From Mesotoga sp. Brook.08.105.5.1 (GTDB taxonomy: Bacteria; Thermotogota; Thermotogae; Petrotogales; Kosmotogaceae), in assembly GCF_002752635.1 (NCBI RefSeq), contig NZ_AYTW01000008.1:1-64000 (forward strand): a stretch of DNA of 64,000 bases, given 5' to 3'. The notes under the pieces were generated by a model that saw only the letters and a list, made by a program, of their open reading frames with translations, ran no database searches and was not told where the DNA came from. Both the position numbers and the translations under genes were made by a program. Positions 53,480 to 62,113 of this stretch are shown here, in pieces (position 1 is the first letter of the stretch; each line of letters begins with the position of its first letter).

Positions 53480-54330
53480 AATGCTGGCAAAGGATCATGC
53501 CGGGACGCAAGGCTGCCTTCGGCAGGAGGCGAGGCCGACTTCGTCGGGAAGTGATGCTCGCTGGCGCGAGGAAGTGATGCGCCGAAGAACATCGGCGGAA
53601 GTGATGCCAGGGAACCTTTTACCGCCTTCGGCTGGACGCATTGCACTGAGGAACATCAGTGGACGCAATGCCGGCAAAGGATCATGCCGGGACGCAAGGC
53701 TGGCGAAGACCACGCCAGGTCGCAATGCCGACTTCGTCGGGAAGTGATGCCACCTTCGGTGTGACGCATTGCACTGAGGAGCATCAGTGGACGCAAGGCT
53801 GGCTTAGGCAGGAAGTGGTGCCGACTTCGTCGGGAAGTGATGCTAATTGATTAGACGCAAGGCGCCGAAAAGCATCGGCGGACGCAAGGCTGGCGAAGAC
53901 CACGCCAGGTCGCAATGCCCGCTTCGCGGGGAAGCTTTTGTTGGTTCAACGTTGTCTTTAGCAGCGATCAGCGGGTTCACCGTTTTTAAGCGTACAGCGG
54001 CTCTTCCAGCGTTCAACGGGTCTTCGTTTTTAAGCGCACAGCTGATCTTCTGGGCGAGATCCCGTGCAGGTGCATCACGGGATGACTGAAGAGGCGCTCA
54101 TCAGGGCAACCTCAAGGGATGGCACTCCTTCGCGTCATCCTGGCGTGCTTCAGGCCAGGATCTCGTTCTTGAACCGAGAACGAGAGAACGAGAAGACGCT
54201 TTGAGTTTGAGATGAAGCTTCGCTTCGAGAGAAACCCTATTCGGGACTACTAGGGAGAAAAAGCAGATCCCGTGCAAGTTCATCACGAGATGACCAAAGA
54301 GGCGCTTATCAGGGCAGGCTCTACGGGATG
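53480..54330 (+). repeat. Variable-stem hairpin array 9 and composite repeats
   Basis: 53485-53935 is a long array with all spacer types and stems CCGGCA/TGCCGG, CTGCC/GGCAG, CCGAC/GTCGG, CTCGC/GCGAG, CACTGA/TCAGTG, CTGGCG/CGCCAG, CCACC/GGTGG, CGCCGA/TCGGCG and CCCGC/GCGGG. After it come CAGCGG words (53955-54050), TCCCGTGCAGGTGCATCACGG hairpins, and a segment with GAAGCTTCGCTTCGAGA like that at 11510. Confidence 0.85.
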
Positions 54331-54535
54331 ATGACCATTAGTGGTTGGGATAGAATAGTAACTCATCTCTGAACTTGTTTCAGCATCAAGTTTCTTTGAC
54401 GACCGTCAACGGAGGACGCTTCATTGATTGGATCGAAGCCAATATCCTGAAAGGAGCACGTTCATGAGGGGGTTAAGTGATTCTTCGATTATTGTGGTAG
54501 TGAACGGTCGTTTGCCCTCCTAATGTCAAATACGA

Positions 54536-54781
54536 CTATTCCTCATCTAGAAATTGAAGCAAGTCCTTCTTTGTCATTTGAAGATGGTCGGCGATTTCCG
54601 TGAGTATGGCGTTCAAAGTACCTGGCTTCAGCGGACTGTGTCTAGGTATAGTTATATGATGCTCACCTTTCTCCTTTGTAGTCAGCCTGACATGGCTGCC
54701 GCTTTGACGTGTGACTTCGTAACCTAACTTGGAGAGAACTTTGCACAGTTCTTCACCGCCAATATCCCTAGGGAGTCTCAA
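54536..54781 (-). CDS. hicA: HicA-type mRNA interferase toxin
   Basis: An 81-aa double-stranded-RNA-binding-fold toxin. LGYEVTRQSGSHVRLTTKEKGEHHITIPRHSPLKPGTLNAIL contains the GSH histidine motif and the PxHxxLKxGTL pattern of HicA. The TTG start overlaps the antitoxin stop as TTGA. HicA cleaves mRNA when it is free of HicB. The frame is intact. Confidence 0.9.
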   Translation of the reverse strand: MRLPRDIGGEELCKVLSKLGYEVTRQSGSHVRLTTKEKGEHHITIPRHSPLKPGTLNAILTEIADHLQMTKKDLLQFLDEE

Positions 54782-54987
54782 AGCGCAATTACCTCTTCTT
54801 TGACGAAATGCAACCTGATTATTCTCGGGAGGTCGTTTTCATCGAAATGACATCTGATGGCATCTCTGATGTTGTCCCTGAGTTCTTCAAGAGTCTCCGC
54901 TTCAGTAACTATTGATTGGCCCAAAGCTCGCGCGATGAACCCCGAAACAGAATCCTCTTCAACCAGAAAGATTATCTCGCTATTCAC
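54778..54987 (-). CDS. hicB: HicB-like antitoxin
   Basis: A 69-aa protein of the short HicB form: IIFLVEEDSVSGFIARALG, then IVTEAETLEELRDNIRDAIRCHFD, the partial RNase-H-like fold. It lacks a C-terminal DNA-binding domain. It is upstream of and overlaps hicA, the reverse of the E. coli order but common. GGAGGT precedes the ATG. Confidence 0.85.
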   Translation of the reverse strand: MNSEIIFLVEEDSVSGFIARALGQSIVTEAETLEELRDNIRDAIRCHFDENDLPRIIRLHFVKEEVIAL

Positions 54988-55849
54988 CTTTTACCTCCAC
55001 CTATTCTTCTGAAACCGCTCATTGTTTAAGAATCACTTAGTCAAGTTATCGGTCCTGCAATACTTCGGATGAATCATTTCGAATCGTATGAGCTTACAAC
55101 CAATCAGAAAAATTATACCATCATCGAGAAGTGATGCTGCCTTTGGCAGGAGGCGAGGCCGACTTCGTCGGGAAGTGATGCGCCGAAAGATCGCCGGCGG
55201 AAGTGATGCTAATTGATTAGACGCAAGGCGCCGAAAAGCATCGGCGGACGCAAGGCTGGCAAAGATCGTGCCGGGACGCAAGGCTGGCGAAGACCACGCC
55301 AGGTCGCAATGCCCGCTTCGCGGGGATGACAATGTCAGACGATTCTTGAATTCTTTTGTAGGGGCGAACGGCCGTTCGCCCTCCTAATGAACTGATTTCT
55401 TAGATGAGGAGATTTTCAGATTCATTAAGATATTCGGTGAAGACATGGAGCAACTCAGATGGTTATGCAGTGGCATGTTCTTTCATCAGAAAATTCATTG
55501 ATCTCTCTGCGTGTGCGACTTGGAAAACGGCGAACCGTCAACGGTTGACGTGACATTTGGAGCTTTCTCTTGAACAAAGCGAACGGCTCGACAGTGCTCT
55601 TTCTCGATCGAATTGTCTTAGCGGTGAACGGGTTCATGATCTTGAACGGTCAACGGCAAACCATGTTTTAAAGCGTTCAGCGGGTCCTTGTTCTTAAGCG
55701 TACAGCGGTTGCTAAGTGCTAGATCCCGTGCAGGCCCATCACGGGATGACGGTGCGGGGGTAGCGTTATGAACCTATAGGAAAAATGTTGTCGTTATAGG
55801 TCTTTCCTCAGGGACGCGATCTCCGGTGCAAAAATAGCTGTTTCCTTAG
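54988..55849. repeat. Variable-stem hairpin array 10 and composite repeats
   Basis: 55131-55327 is a hairpin array (stems CTGCC/GGCAG, CCGAC/GTCGG, CGCCGA/CCGGCG, CTGGCG/CGCCAG, CCCGC/GCGGG). A 20-base perfect palindrome GGGCGAACGGCCGTTCGCCC is at 55361-55380. The block at about 55383-55520 is a near copy of 60897-61035. GGTTCATGATCTTGAACGG, CAGCGG words and a TCCCGTGCAGGCCCATCACGG hairpin follow. Confidence 0.8.
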
Positions 55850-55855
55850 TATAAT
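55850..55855 (+). promoter_or_regulatory. -10 box before the DUF4160 gene
   Basis: TATAAT preceded by TTAG, 22 bp before the ATG at 55877. No convincing -35 box was seen. Confidence 0.45.
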
Positions 55856-55876
55856 ATGCAATGGAAGAAGGAATCG

Positions 55877-56143
55877 ATGCCAACAATAAGCATGTTCTAC
55901 GGAATAATTGTGAGGATGTACTGTTCTCCTAATGAGCACAATCCTCCTCTTATACAGGTTTACTATCAGGAATACAGTTCTACCGTCTCAATTCCCGATC
56001 GAGAACTTCTAAGTGGCGAGATTCCCGCAAAGAAGCTTCGATTAGTTCAGGCATGGATTGAGCTTCATTCCGATGAGCTAATCGCTAACTGGAAACTTGT
56101 GACAGACGGCGAACTTCCCTTCAAGATAGAGCCACTAAGATGA
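55877..56143 (+). CDS. DUF4160 family protein
   Basis: An 88-aa protein beginning MPTISMFYGIIVRMYCSPNEHNPPLIQVYY, the diagnostic DUF4160 start, with LSGEIPAKKLRLVQAWIELHSDELIANW later. AAGGAATCG precedes the ATG at 55877; the in-frame ATG at 55856 overlaps the -10 box and is rejected. DUF4160 and DUF2442 genes occur as pairs in many bacteria and are treated as a putative toxin-antitoxin-like module; the activity is unknown. Confidence 0.88.
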   Translation: MPTISMFYGIIVRMYCSPNEHNPPLIQVYYQEYSSTVSIPDRELLSGEIPAKKLRLVQAWIELHSDELIANWKLVTDGELPFKIEPLR

Positions 56144-56156
56144 TGGAGGTATTGAC

Positions 56157-56405
56157 ATGACTATTGGAGTGAAGTCGATAAAGAGCTGTAAACCTTATCA
56201 GCTAATACTTGAGTTCAGTAATGGAGAAGAGAGAGCGATAGATCTGGAGGGAATACTGAACATAGGAAAATTCTCGGAGCTACGAGACCCGAAAGTCTTC
56301 TGCTCAGCTCGAATTAGCTTTGATACAATTGAATGGTCCAATGGACTGGACATCTGCCCAGAGTATCTCTTTGATCATTCAAGCCCTATAGCAGTACCTC
56401 GTTGA
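56157..56405 (+). CDS. DUF2442 family protein
   Basis: An 82-aa protein of the DUF2442 family: PYQLILEFSNGEERAIDLEGIL, then SFDTIEWSNGLDICPEYLFDHS. It follows the DUF4160 gene by 13 bp with a GGAGG-like site between. The function is unknown; the pairing is the main clue. Confidence 0.88.
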   Translation: MTIGVKSIKSCKPYQLILEFSNGEERAIDLEGILNIGKFSELRDPKVFCSARISFDTIEWSNGLDICPEYLFDHSSPIAVPR

Positions 56406-57089
56406 GAAAACGAAGTTCCCTGAGTAGTTCAATTTGGTTTCTCGCTCGCGAGAGAGCCTTTCATTAGACGCTGCGTGTCCAGATTCTTCGCAAAGAGAGA
56501 AGTTCATTGTTCTGGTGCTTTGCACCTAGGTTCTTCGTTCCGACACTTCGTGTCCAGGTTCTTGGTCTCCTAGGCGTAAGGGAAAAAAAGACGTAAGAGG
56601 CCAGAGGTAAGAAGAGCAATTAGATCTTGCCTTTCTGACCTCTAGCCTCAAACCTCTTACATCGTACGCAGCTCAAGACGGTCGAGATTAGATCCCGAAC
56701 AGAACCACTACGGGATGACCGAGGTGAGTGGATTCCAGGGAAGGCTATTCGTTCTTTGAAACAGTTGCAAGTGACAAGTAGCGAGTTGTAGAGCAAAAGC
56801 CAAGAAACTTTCTAAGTCTCTTGAAATGCTCTTCTTCTCGGTCGGTGGACGGCGAACCGTTGACGGACAACGTTGTCTTCGTCAGCGACCAGCGGGTCCT
56901 TGCTCTTAAGCGCACAGCGGTTCTTTTAGCGAGATCCCGATCAGTTGCATATCAGGATGACAGTTTTTCTTGCTTTTCGTCATTTTTGTTTAGACATAGT
57001 GGCAGCTTAGTAATTCGTACACACCATGAATATGGAGGAATCGATTCGATGGTCTGTCCTAATGAAACCACAAGCGGTCCGATTTGATT
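56406..57089. repeat. Composite repeats, no gene
   Basis: Includes GACGCTGCGTGTCCAG words, a purine/pyrimidine mirrored segment (AGAGGCCAGAGGTAAGAAGA, then CTGACCTCTAGCCTCAAACC, about 56597-56660) that forms a long imperfect hairpin, GTGGACGGCGAACCGTTGAC, CAGCGG words, and TCCCGATCAGTTGCATATC. No gene-like frame. Confidence 0.6.
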
Positions 57090-58481
57090 TCAGGCAAAGA
57101 GGTCATCTAAGGTCACCAGGTAAACACTTTCATCTTTTACAGTTAGTTCTTGCAGATCTGTGGTGAATCCGCTCTTGGAAAAGATGACGAATATCCTGTC
57201 TTTGCAAGCGATAATCGATCCCTTTTCTCTTAATCTCTCAAGTTCGCCTATCCCGACTCTTGCGTTGGTCCACTTGCATTCACCGATTATCGCTTGATTA
57301 TCTCCCAGACCAAGAAGATCAATTTCCTCTTCCTTCTTCGTTGCTGGGTTGCTTCCCCACCACTTGCCCAACTTCATAATCCTGAAGGGTAGTTCTCCCC
57401 TGCCACTTTTGTACAACAAATAGTCCCTGCATATGCTTTCGAAAGCTAGGCCGAGATACTTGCTGAGTCCGTTAGCGATCTTCTTGTCCAGAAGCTCTTC
57501 TGTCATGCCGGTTTCGATAAGCGAGAGGTTAGGAAACACAAAGGTGTACCAGAATCTGAAAAGGTTGTCTCTGATATAGTAGATCGCCTTCCGTGAAGTG
57601 TTTTTCTCTGTAACGGGCACTTCTCGTCCCAATATGTTTAAGTTCAGCAGTGTAGCTATGTACTTTGCAGTTTTATCGTTAGGCTCTCCTACCCTTGTGC
57701 TTATCTCGTTCAGGCGCGTAGCGCCTTGGGCAATTGATTCTATTATACTGTTGTAGAGGGAAGGTTCGCGCAGTTCCTGTCTCAACAAGAATCTCGGCTC
57801 GGCATAAAGATACGCCGATGTATCGAGAAAGTTGTTTGCAATGTTCTCTCCATGTGGAAGATGCTGATTCCACTTCTGCAGATACTGCGGGATGCCCCCC
57901 AAAATTCCATACGCGATGACTTTTTCTTCGTTGTTCAGTTTGGGAAAGAACAGCGACGCTTCTCGATAGGTGAATGGCTCGACTCTCAGCTGAGCTGTTC
58001 TTCTTCCAAACAAGGGGCTCCTACTGCCCAGCACTTCGCTCTCCATGAAACTCACAGATGAACCGCAAAGAACTAAATAGAGCTTTGTTTCAAGTAGCTC
58101 ATGATCTATAAGGCGCTGCAAGACAGACGGGAAATAGCTAGTAGCATTCGCCAAATATGGGTACTCATCTATTACTAGCAGAAGACGCTTTTCCTTTGCT
58201 TTGGACGCAACGAACCTAATCGCCTTCTCCCATGACTCAAATGGAGATAATGTGTCTTTCTGGCCGAAGTGTTCTAGAATGACTTCCGAGAAGTTTCGCA
58301 GCATCATTTTCTCGTTGACCTCATCGCAGACAAAGAAGATGCTTTCGATCTCTTTTGAGAACTCTCTTAGAAGAGCGGTCTTACCCACTCTTCGACGTCC
58401 ATATACAACGGCCATCTCGAACTTTCCACTGTTCTTAAGCTTCCTGAGAGAAGCAAGCTCTTTCTCTCTGTTGATGAACAT
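57090..58481 (-). CDS. AAA_14-type ATPase with C-terminal DUF234 nuclease-like domain
   Basis: A 463-aa protein of the archaeal-type ATPase family. The N-terminal MFINREKELASL and Walker A GRRRVGKTALL (residues ~28-38), Walker B LLLVIDEYPYL, and LVLCGSSVSFMESEVLGSRSPLFGRRTAQLRVEPF are standard. A winged helix (ARLNEISTRVGEPNDKTAKYIATLLNLNIL) follows. The C-terminal DUF234 part has EEEIDLLGLGDNQAIIGECKWTN, a PD-(D/E)XK-like core. GGAGG precedes the ATG. The family is widespread and of uncertain role. Confidence 0.92.
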   Translation of the reverse strand: MFINREKELASLRKLKNSGKFEMAVVYGRRRVGKTALLREFSKEIESIFFVCDEVNEKMMLRNFSEVILEHFGQKDTLSPFESWEKAIRFVASKAKEKRLLLVIDEYPYLANATSYFPSVLQRLIDHELLETKLYLVLCGSSVSFMESEVLGSRSPLFGRRTAQLRVEPFTYREASLFFPKLNNEEKVIAYGILGGIPQYLQKWNQHLPHGENIANNFLDTSAYLYAEPRFLLRQELREPSLYNSIIESIAQGATRLNEISTRVGEPNDKTAKYIATLLNLNILGREVPVTEKNTSRKAIYYIRDNLFRFWYTFVFPNLSLIETGMTEELLDKKIANGLSKYLGLAFESICRDYLLYKSGRGELPFRIMKLGKWWGSNPATKKEEEIDLLGLGDNQAIIGECKWTNARVGIGELERLREKGSIIACKDRIFVIFSKSGFTTDLQELTVKDESVYLVTLDDLFA

Positions 58482-59196
58482 TTAACAACCTCCAACACAA
58501 CTACTAACTCGTAAGTTACTAACTCTAGAGTCAATTATATCATCATAAATGCAATCTTTGAAAAGCGTCTCGGGGACGCATTGCTGGCTTAGGCAGGAAG
58601 TGATGTCACCTTCGGTGGGACGCATTGCACTGAGGAGCATCAGTGGACGCAATGCCGGCAAAGGATCATGCCGGGACGCAAGGCTGCCTTCGGCAGGAAG
58701 CATCTCAAGTCCACCGTCAACGGTCCACCGTCCACCGAGAAGTCCGTCAGTTGCAAGTGTCACGCTGCATGTTATAAAAGCAAAAGCTAAAAAAACTGTT
58801 CTTCCAGTACGCGAAAAATGGGACAGACATAAGGAGCCTGTCAGTCCCTATTTTCGCTTCTCGTCTTCTCGTGAGCGAAGCGAACGGCTCGACATTGCTC
58901 TTTCTCGATCGAATGGTCTTAGCGGTGAACGGGTTCATGATCTTGAACGGTCAACGGCAAACCATGTTTTTAAGCGTATAGCGGATCTTCAGGGCGAGAT
59001 CCCGTGCAGTTTCATCACGGGATGACCCCAAACAGGAGCCCTGAACAGAACATTTTCAGGGCAGGCTTCATTGGGGCGGGCTTCTTAGGGCAGGCTCAAC
59101 ATGATGATGACGGTCTTTTCTTGCATTCTGTCATTCTGACGAAGGTCCTAGTCAGAATCTTTCGGTCTCAGGATCGGATGGAGGGATTGCTATTAC
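58482..59196 (+). repeat. Variable-stem hairpin array 11 and composite repeats
   Basis: 58563-58705 is a hairpin array (CCACC/GGTGG, CACTGA/TCAGTG, CCGGCA/TGCCGG, CTGCC/GGCAG). The 58740-58975 block duplicates 51360-51600, including the GCGAAAAATGGGAC inverted repeat (58810-58858). Then come a TCCCGTGCAGTTTCATCACGG hairpin and a GTCATTCTGAC/GTCAGAATC hairpin (about 59128-59160). Confidence 0.8.
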
Positions 59197-60057
59197 TCAA
59201 TGAAGATTCAGTCTATCAGACTTTTTTAGAAGGTCGCCGATTGTCTTCACTGTTTCGACCGCATCGTTGAACTGAATGTTTTTGGCATAGCTGTTTTCAT
59301 TTTGATAATTCTTCCAGAGTCTTTTCTGGTATTCTGATTCCTTGAGTTCGGAGACAATGCTTTCATAATCAGCGAGTATATTTGATGATTTTCGCCTGAG
59401 CGCAGTGTTTTCGATTGCTTTTTTTAGAACAGCTGAAGAGATTTGGTCTTTCTTCAGTCTGAAAAGAGTGTGAACGTCGTACAAATCTCTGGGACGAGAA
59501 CTCAACACACTTCTTCTCAAAATGGTCTCGTATTTCTCGGCGAGTATCGTTTCAAGTGTGTATGCTTTTATGATGATTTTCTCTTTTCCGAAGATTGAGC
59601 GATACTGGTAGTCGATTTCTCCGGGAGTTATTGCATCTCCGGTTGTCATGTCGATTCTCATCGGAACTCTGATTCTGTCGCATCTAGCTTCTAGTGAAAT
59701 ACGGAAGTTGTTGTATTCGTCTTCCTCGCGGATTGGCACAATTCGCTCGAATGTGAAACTAACCCCGTCATCAAGCGCTGTGTCGATTATTTCGGTCACA
59801 ACCCTTTTTAGCGTGCCTTCATTCATTGCAAGGTTCTTGACTGTGGTATCCATATCTATTGTGGTTCTCTCTCCTATACCAATCATGGAAGCAATCAAGA
59901 GGCCTCCTTTCAATATGAATGATTCTCTGTAAAATGATCTAGCCAATCTCTCAATAAACCTTTCGAACATGAACATGTGAAGTATCTCTCCCGCATTCAA
60001 CCCTTTCTCTGAGGCGATTTTTCGAATCTCGTTTTTAAACTTTTCAGCGTTTATCAC
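59197..60057 (-). CDS. AbiEii/AbiGii-type nucleotidyltransferase toxin
   Basis: A 286-aa toxin of the type IV-like AbiE system, a nucleotidyltransferase-fold enzyme (members modify tRNA or other targets). FILKGGLLIASMIGIGERTTIDMDTTV holds motif I (GG) and the metal-binding DMD; AYTLETILAEKYETILRR and RPRDLYDVHTLFRL are the conserved C-terminal motifs. GTG 60057 overlaps the antitoxin stop as GTGA. The frame is intact. Confidence 0.92.
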   Translation of the reverse strand: MINAEKFKNEIRKIASEKGLNAGEILHMFMFERFIERLARSFYRESFILKGGLLIASMIGIGERTTIDMDTTVKNLAMNEGTLKRVVTEIIDTALDDGVSFTFERIVPIREEDEYNNFRISLEARCDRIRVPMRIDMTTGDAITPGEIDYQYRSIFGKEKIIIKAYTLETILAEKYETILRRSVLSSRPRDLYDVHTLFRLKKDQISSAVLKKAIENTALRRKSSNILADYESIVSELKESEYQKRLWKNYQNENSYAKNIQFNDAVETVKTIGDLLKKSDRLNLH

Positions 60058-60650
60058 AGTAGAACCTCCGTGTAGGTATGCAAGAGATCTTCAACTCCAA
60101 AAACGCACGAGTATTTTGACAATTTCCCAAGATCTTGCCTGCCCCTGAAATACGCTTTCAAGGCACTTGAGATGATCTGAATATCAAACTTGTCCTTCTC
60201 TTTTAGCAGATCGCAGATTGTCCTTTCAAAATCGTAAGACCTCACACTGTTTCCAAAAGGCGATTTGACACTGGTCAAACCAAGTTTAACAAGCGAAGGT
60301 TTTACATAATGGAAGACCAGATCATCGTACTCTCCTGTGAGATAGCTTACGTTCGAACCCTGAGATACTGTTATATGGTATTGGGATGGCGCCCGGTCTG
60401 AAAGTCCCAATAGATAAAGGGAGGTTGTGTGGGAAAAGATACAGGATTTGCACCTCATCTGGAGTATCTTGTAGTCATCTGTTATACTTCCTGATAAAAC
60501 GTATCTTCCTCGCGAGACTCTCTCAACCTCTCCCAACTCAAGAAGTCGTCTTAACTTTTCCTTTCTAATTCCCTCCGCAACAACATCACCGGTTTCAATG
60601 AAACCATTGTTTTCGGCAGCTATCTGTTTGATCTTCTCTAAGTCATCCAT
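60054..60650 (-). CDS. AbiEi-type antitoxin/regulator
   Basis: A ~198-aa protein with an N-terminal winged helix (KIKQIAAENNGFIETGDVVAEGIRKEKLRRLLELGEVERVSRGRYVL) and the AbiEi C-terminal domain (CIFSHTTSLYLLGLSDRAPSQYHITV, DFERTICDLLKEK). ATG 60650 follows GAAGGTG; an upstream ATG at 60689 lacks a ribosome site. AbiEi represses its operon and neutralises AbiEii. TACAAT about 35 bp upstream may be the -10 box. Confidence 0.9.
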   Translation of the reverse strand: MDDLEKIKQIAAENNGFIETGDVVAEGIRKEKLRRLLELGEVERVSRGRYVLSGSITDDYKILQMRCKSCIFSHTTSLYLLGLSDRAPSQYHITVSQGSNVSYLTGEYDDLVFHYVKPSLVKLGLTSVKSPFGNSVRSYDFERTICDLLKEKDKFDIQIISSALKAYFRGRQDLGKLSKYSCVFGVEDLLHTYTEVLL

Positions 60651-60689
60651 CGTTTCACCTTCTGTACTTGCGTTCTTTAATTGTATCAT

Positions 60690-61570
60690 ATTAAAGCATG
60701 CTAGTACATCTTGACATTACGCGAGAACAATGCCGGCGAAGAACATGCCGGGACGCAAGGCTGGCGAGAATCACGCCAGGTCGCAATGCCCGCTTCGCGG
60801 GGAAAGAGCCGCTGAAGACTGGACGCTGGGTAGAGCATGGACCCGCTGGCAAAGATCAAAGAGCCGCTTGTAGGGGCGAACGGCTGTTCGCCCTCCTAAT
60901 GAACTGATAACTTGGACGAAGAGGTTTTCAGATTATTAAGGTATCGGTGAAGACATGGAGCAACTCAGATGGTTATGCAGTGGCATGTTCTTTCATCAGA
61001 AAATTCGTTGATCTCTCTGCGTGTGTGCGACTTGGACAACGGTCAACCGTCAACGGTCCACCGTCCTCCGAGAAGAGCATATTTTGTTGAAAGGCGCAAT
61101 GCGCCGAGGAGCATCTGGGGACGCATGGCTGGCTTCGGCGGGAAGTGATGCCACCTTCGGTGGGACGCATTGCACTGTGGAGCATCAGTGGACGCAATGC
61201 CGGCTAAGAACATGCCGGGACGCAAGGCTGGCGAAGATCACGCCAGGTCGCAATGCCCAGAGAAGCATCTGGGGACGCAAGGCCCGCTTCGCGGGGAAGG
61301 AAAACTAGCCAGTCACCTTCGGTGGCCAGTTCCGGCTGCGCCGGCCAAACGTAGACAATTGAGAAAGAGAACATCGAGAGGTTCGCTGCGCTCACGAGAG
61401 AAGAGAGAGAGCCAGTCACTGGTGAAATGAGACGCAATGCCGGCGAAGACAGTGCCGGGACGCAAGGCTGCCTTCGGCAGGAAGTGATGCTGGCGCTTTC
61501 GCGCCAGGAAGCTGAAGAACATAAGAAAATGAACACAACGAGAATACTTGAAGCGAGGATTTCCAGATGA
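60690..61570 (+). repeat. Variable-stem hairpin arrays 12 and 13
   Basis: 60722-60890: units CCGGCG/TGCCGG, CTGGCG/CGCCAG, CCCGC/GCGGG, then a GCTGGACGCTGGGTAGAGCA segment and the GGGCGAACGGC palindrome (60874-60893). 60897-61035 copies 55383-55520. 61094-61515: a second array with CCACC/GGTGG, CACTG/CAGTG, CCGGCT/TGCCGG, CTGGCG/CGCCAG, CCCAGA/TCTGGG, two GCCAGT units (61308-61346) and a final CTGGCGC/GCGCCAG. Confidence 0.83.
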
Positions 61571-61690
61571 TATATTATCCTCAGTTTATTTTGAAGAGGA
61601 TACTTGATGGAGATCGAAAGGCTTAATATCTGGAAGCTTGGTGTTGGGCTTGCAAAGGATGTCATATTCTCACAGAGAGATTTCCTAAGA
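61571..61690 (+). pseudogene. Four-helix-bundle gene remnant, copy 9
   Basis: The TATATT...TCCTCA leader (61571-61606) and the first ~80 bases of the coding region (ATG 61607, IERLNIWKLGVGLAKD) closely match copy 7. A one-base deletion (GATGTCATATT against GATGTTTATATT) breaks the frame, and similarity ends at about 61690, where a hepT-like frame on the other strand begins. It shows that the leader, array and gene travelled together. Confidence 0.75.
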
Positions 61691-61817
61691 TTGTTGCCCT
61701 GACAGTTTTCTTGTCATTCAGAAATTCGGAAGCGTTCTTGATTTCCTTACAGAAATCGAAAATAAGATCGATTTCAGCTATTATGTCATTTAGATAATCT
61801 GAGTATACGCGCTTCAA
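61690..61817 (-). pseudogene. HepT-like (DUF86) gene fragment
   Basis: After the mntA stop, a frame beginning with TTG (overlapping as TTGA) reads MKRVYSDYLNDIIAEIDLIF, then EIKNASEFLNDKKTVRATIL, the N-terminus of a HepT ribonuclease-type toxin. After about 43 residues it runs into the four-helix-bundle remnant and is lost. The catalytic RX4-6HXY motif of HepT lies in the missing part, so the toxin is inactive. Confidence 0.72.
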
Positions 61818-62113
61818 ATTTCAATGGCCTCTCTTAGAATATGTTCTCCGATTAAAGGTTTTAAAGTGCTTTCGTCAACAAGATCTATCTTGACTGACAA
61901 GAGGCTCGACAGTTCATTTCTGAGGTCGATGTAATCAATCAGCGTTAGGTTCGCATTCTCTTCAAAGCGAACAAGAAGATCTAGATCGCTTTCTTTGTTC
62001 TGCTCACCACGGGCATAAGAACCGAAGACTCTCAGCGATTCGATTTGATAGCGCAATCTGAAGTAAGGCATTTCGTCTTTCAGTACGCTTAGAATCTTAT
62101 CAAGACTCTGCAT
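61814..62113 (-). CDS. mntA: MntA-type nucleotidyltransferase antitoxin
   Basis: A 99-aa minimal nucleotidyltransferase. ESLRVFGSYARGEQNKESDLDLLVRFEEN shows GSYARG (residues 31-36) and DLD (43-45); a third acid is in VKIDLVDE. MntA AMPylates and neutralises the HepT toxin. Its hepT partner downstream is truncated, so it is an orphan. GAGGTGAG precedes the ATG. Confidence 0.9.
   Translation of the reverse strand: MQSLDKILSVLKDEMPYFRLRYQIESLRVFGSYARGEQNKESDLDLLVRFEENANLTLIDYIDLRNELSSLLSVKIDLVDESTLKPLIGEHILREAIEI

Noticed and set aside
54464-54523. 19-codon frame after AAAGGAGC upstream of hicA
   Set aside because: It ends inside a known repeat word (TTTGCCCTCCTAATG) and has no recognisable features; too short to support.
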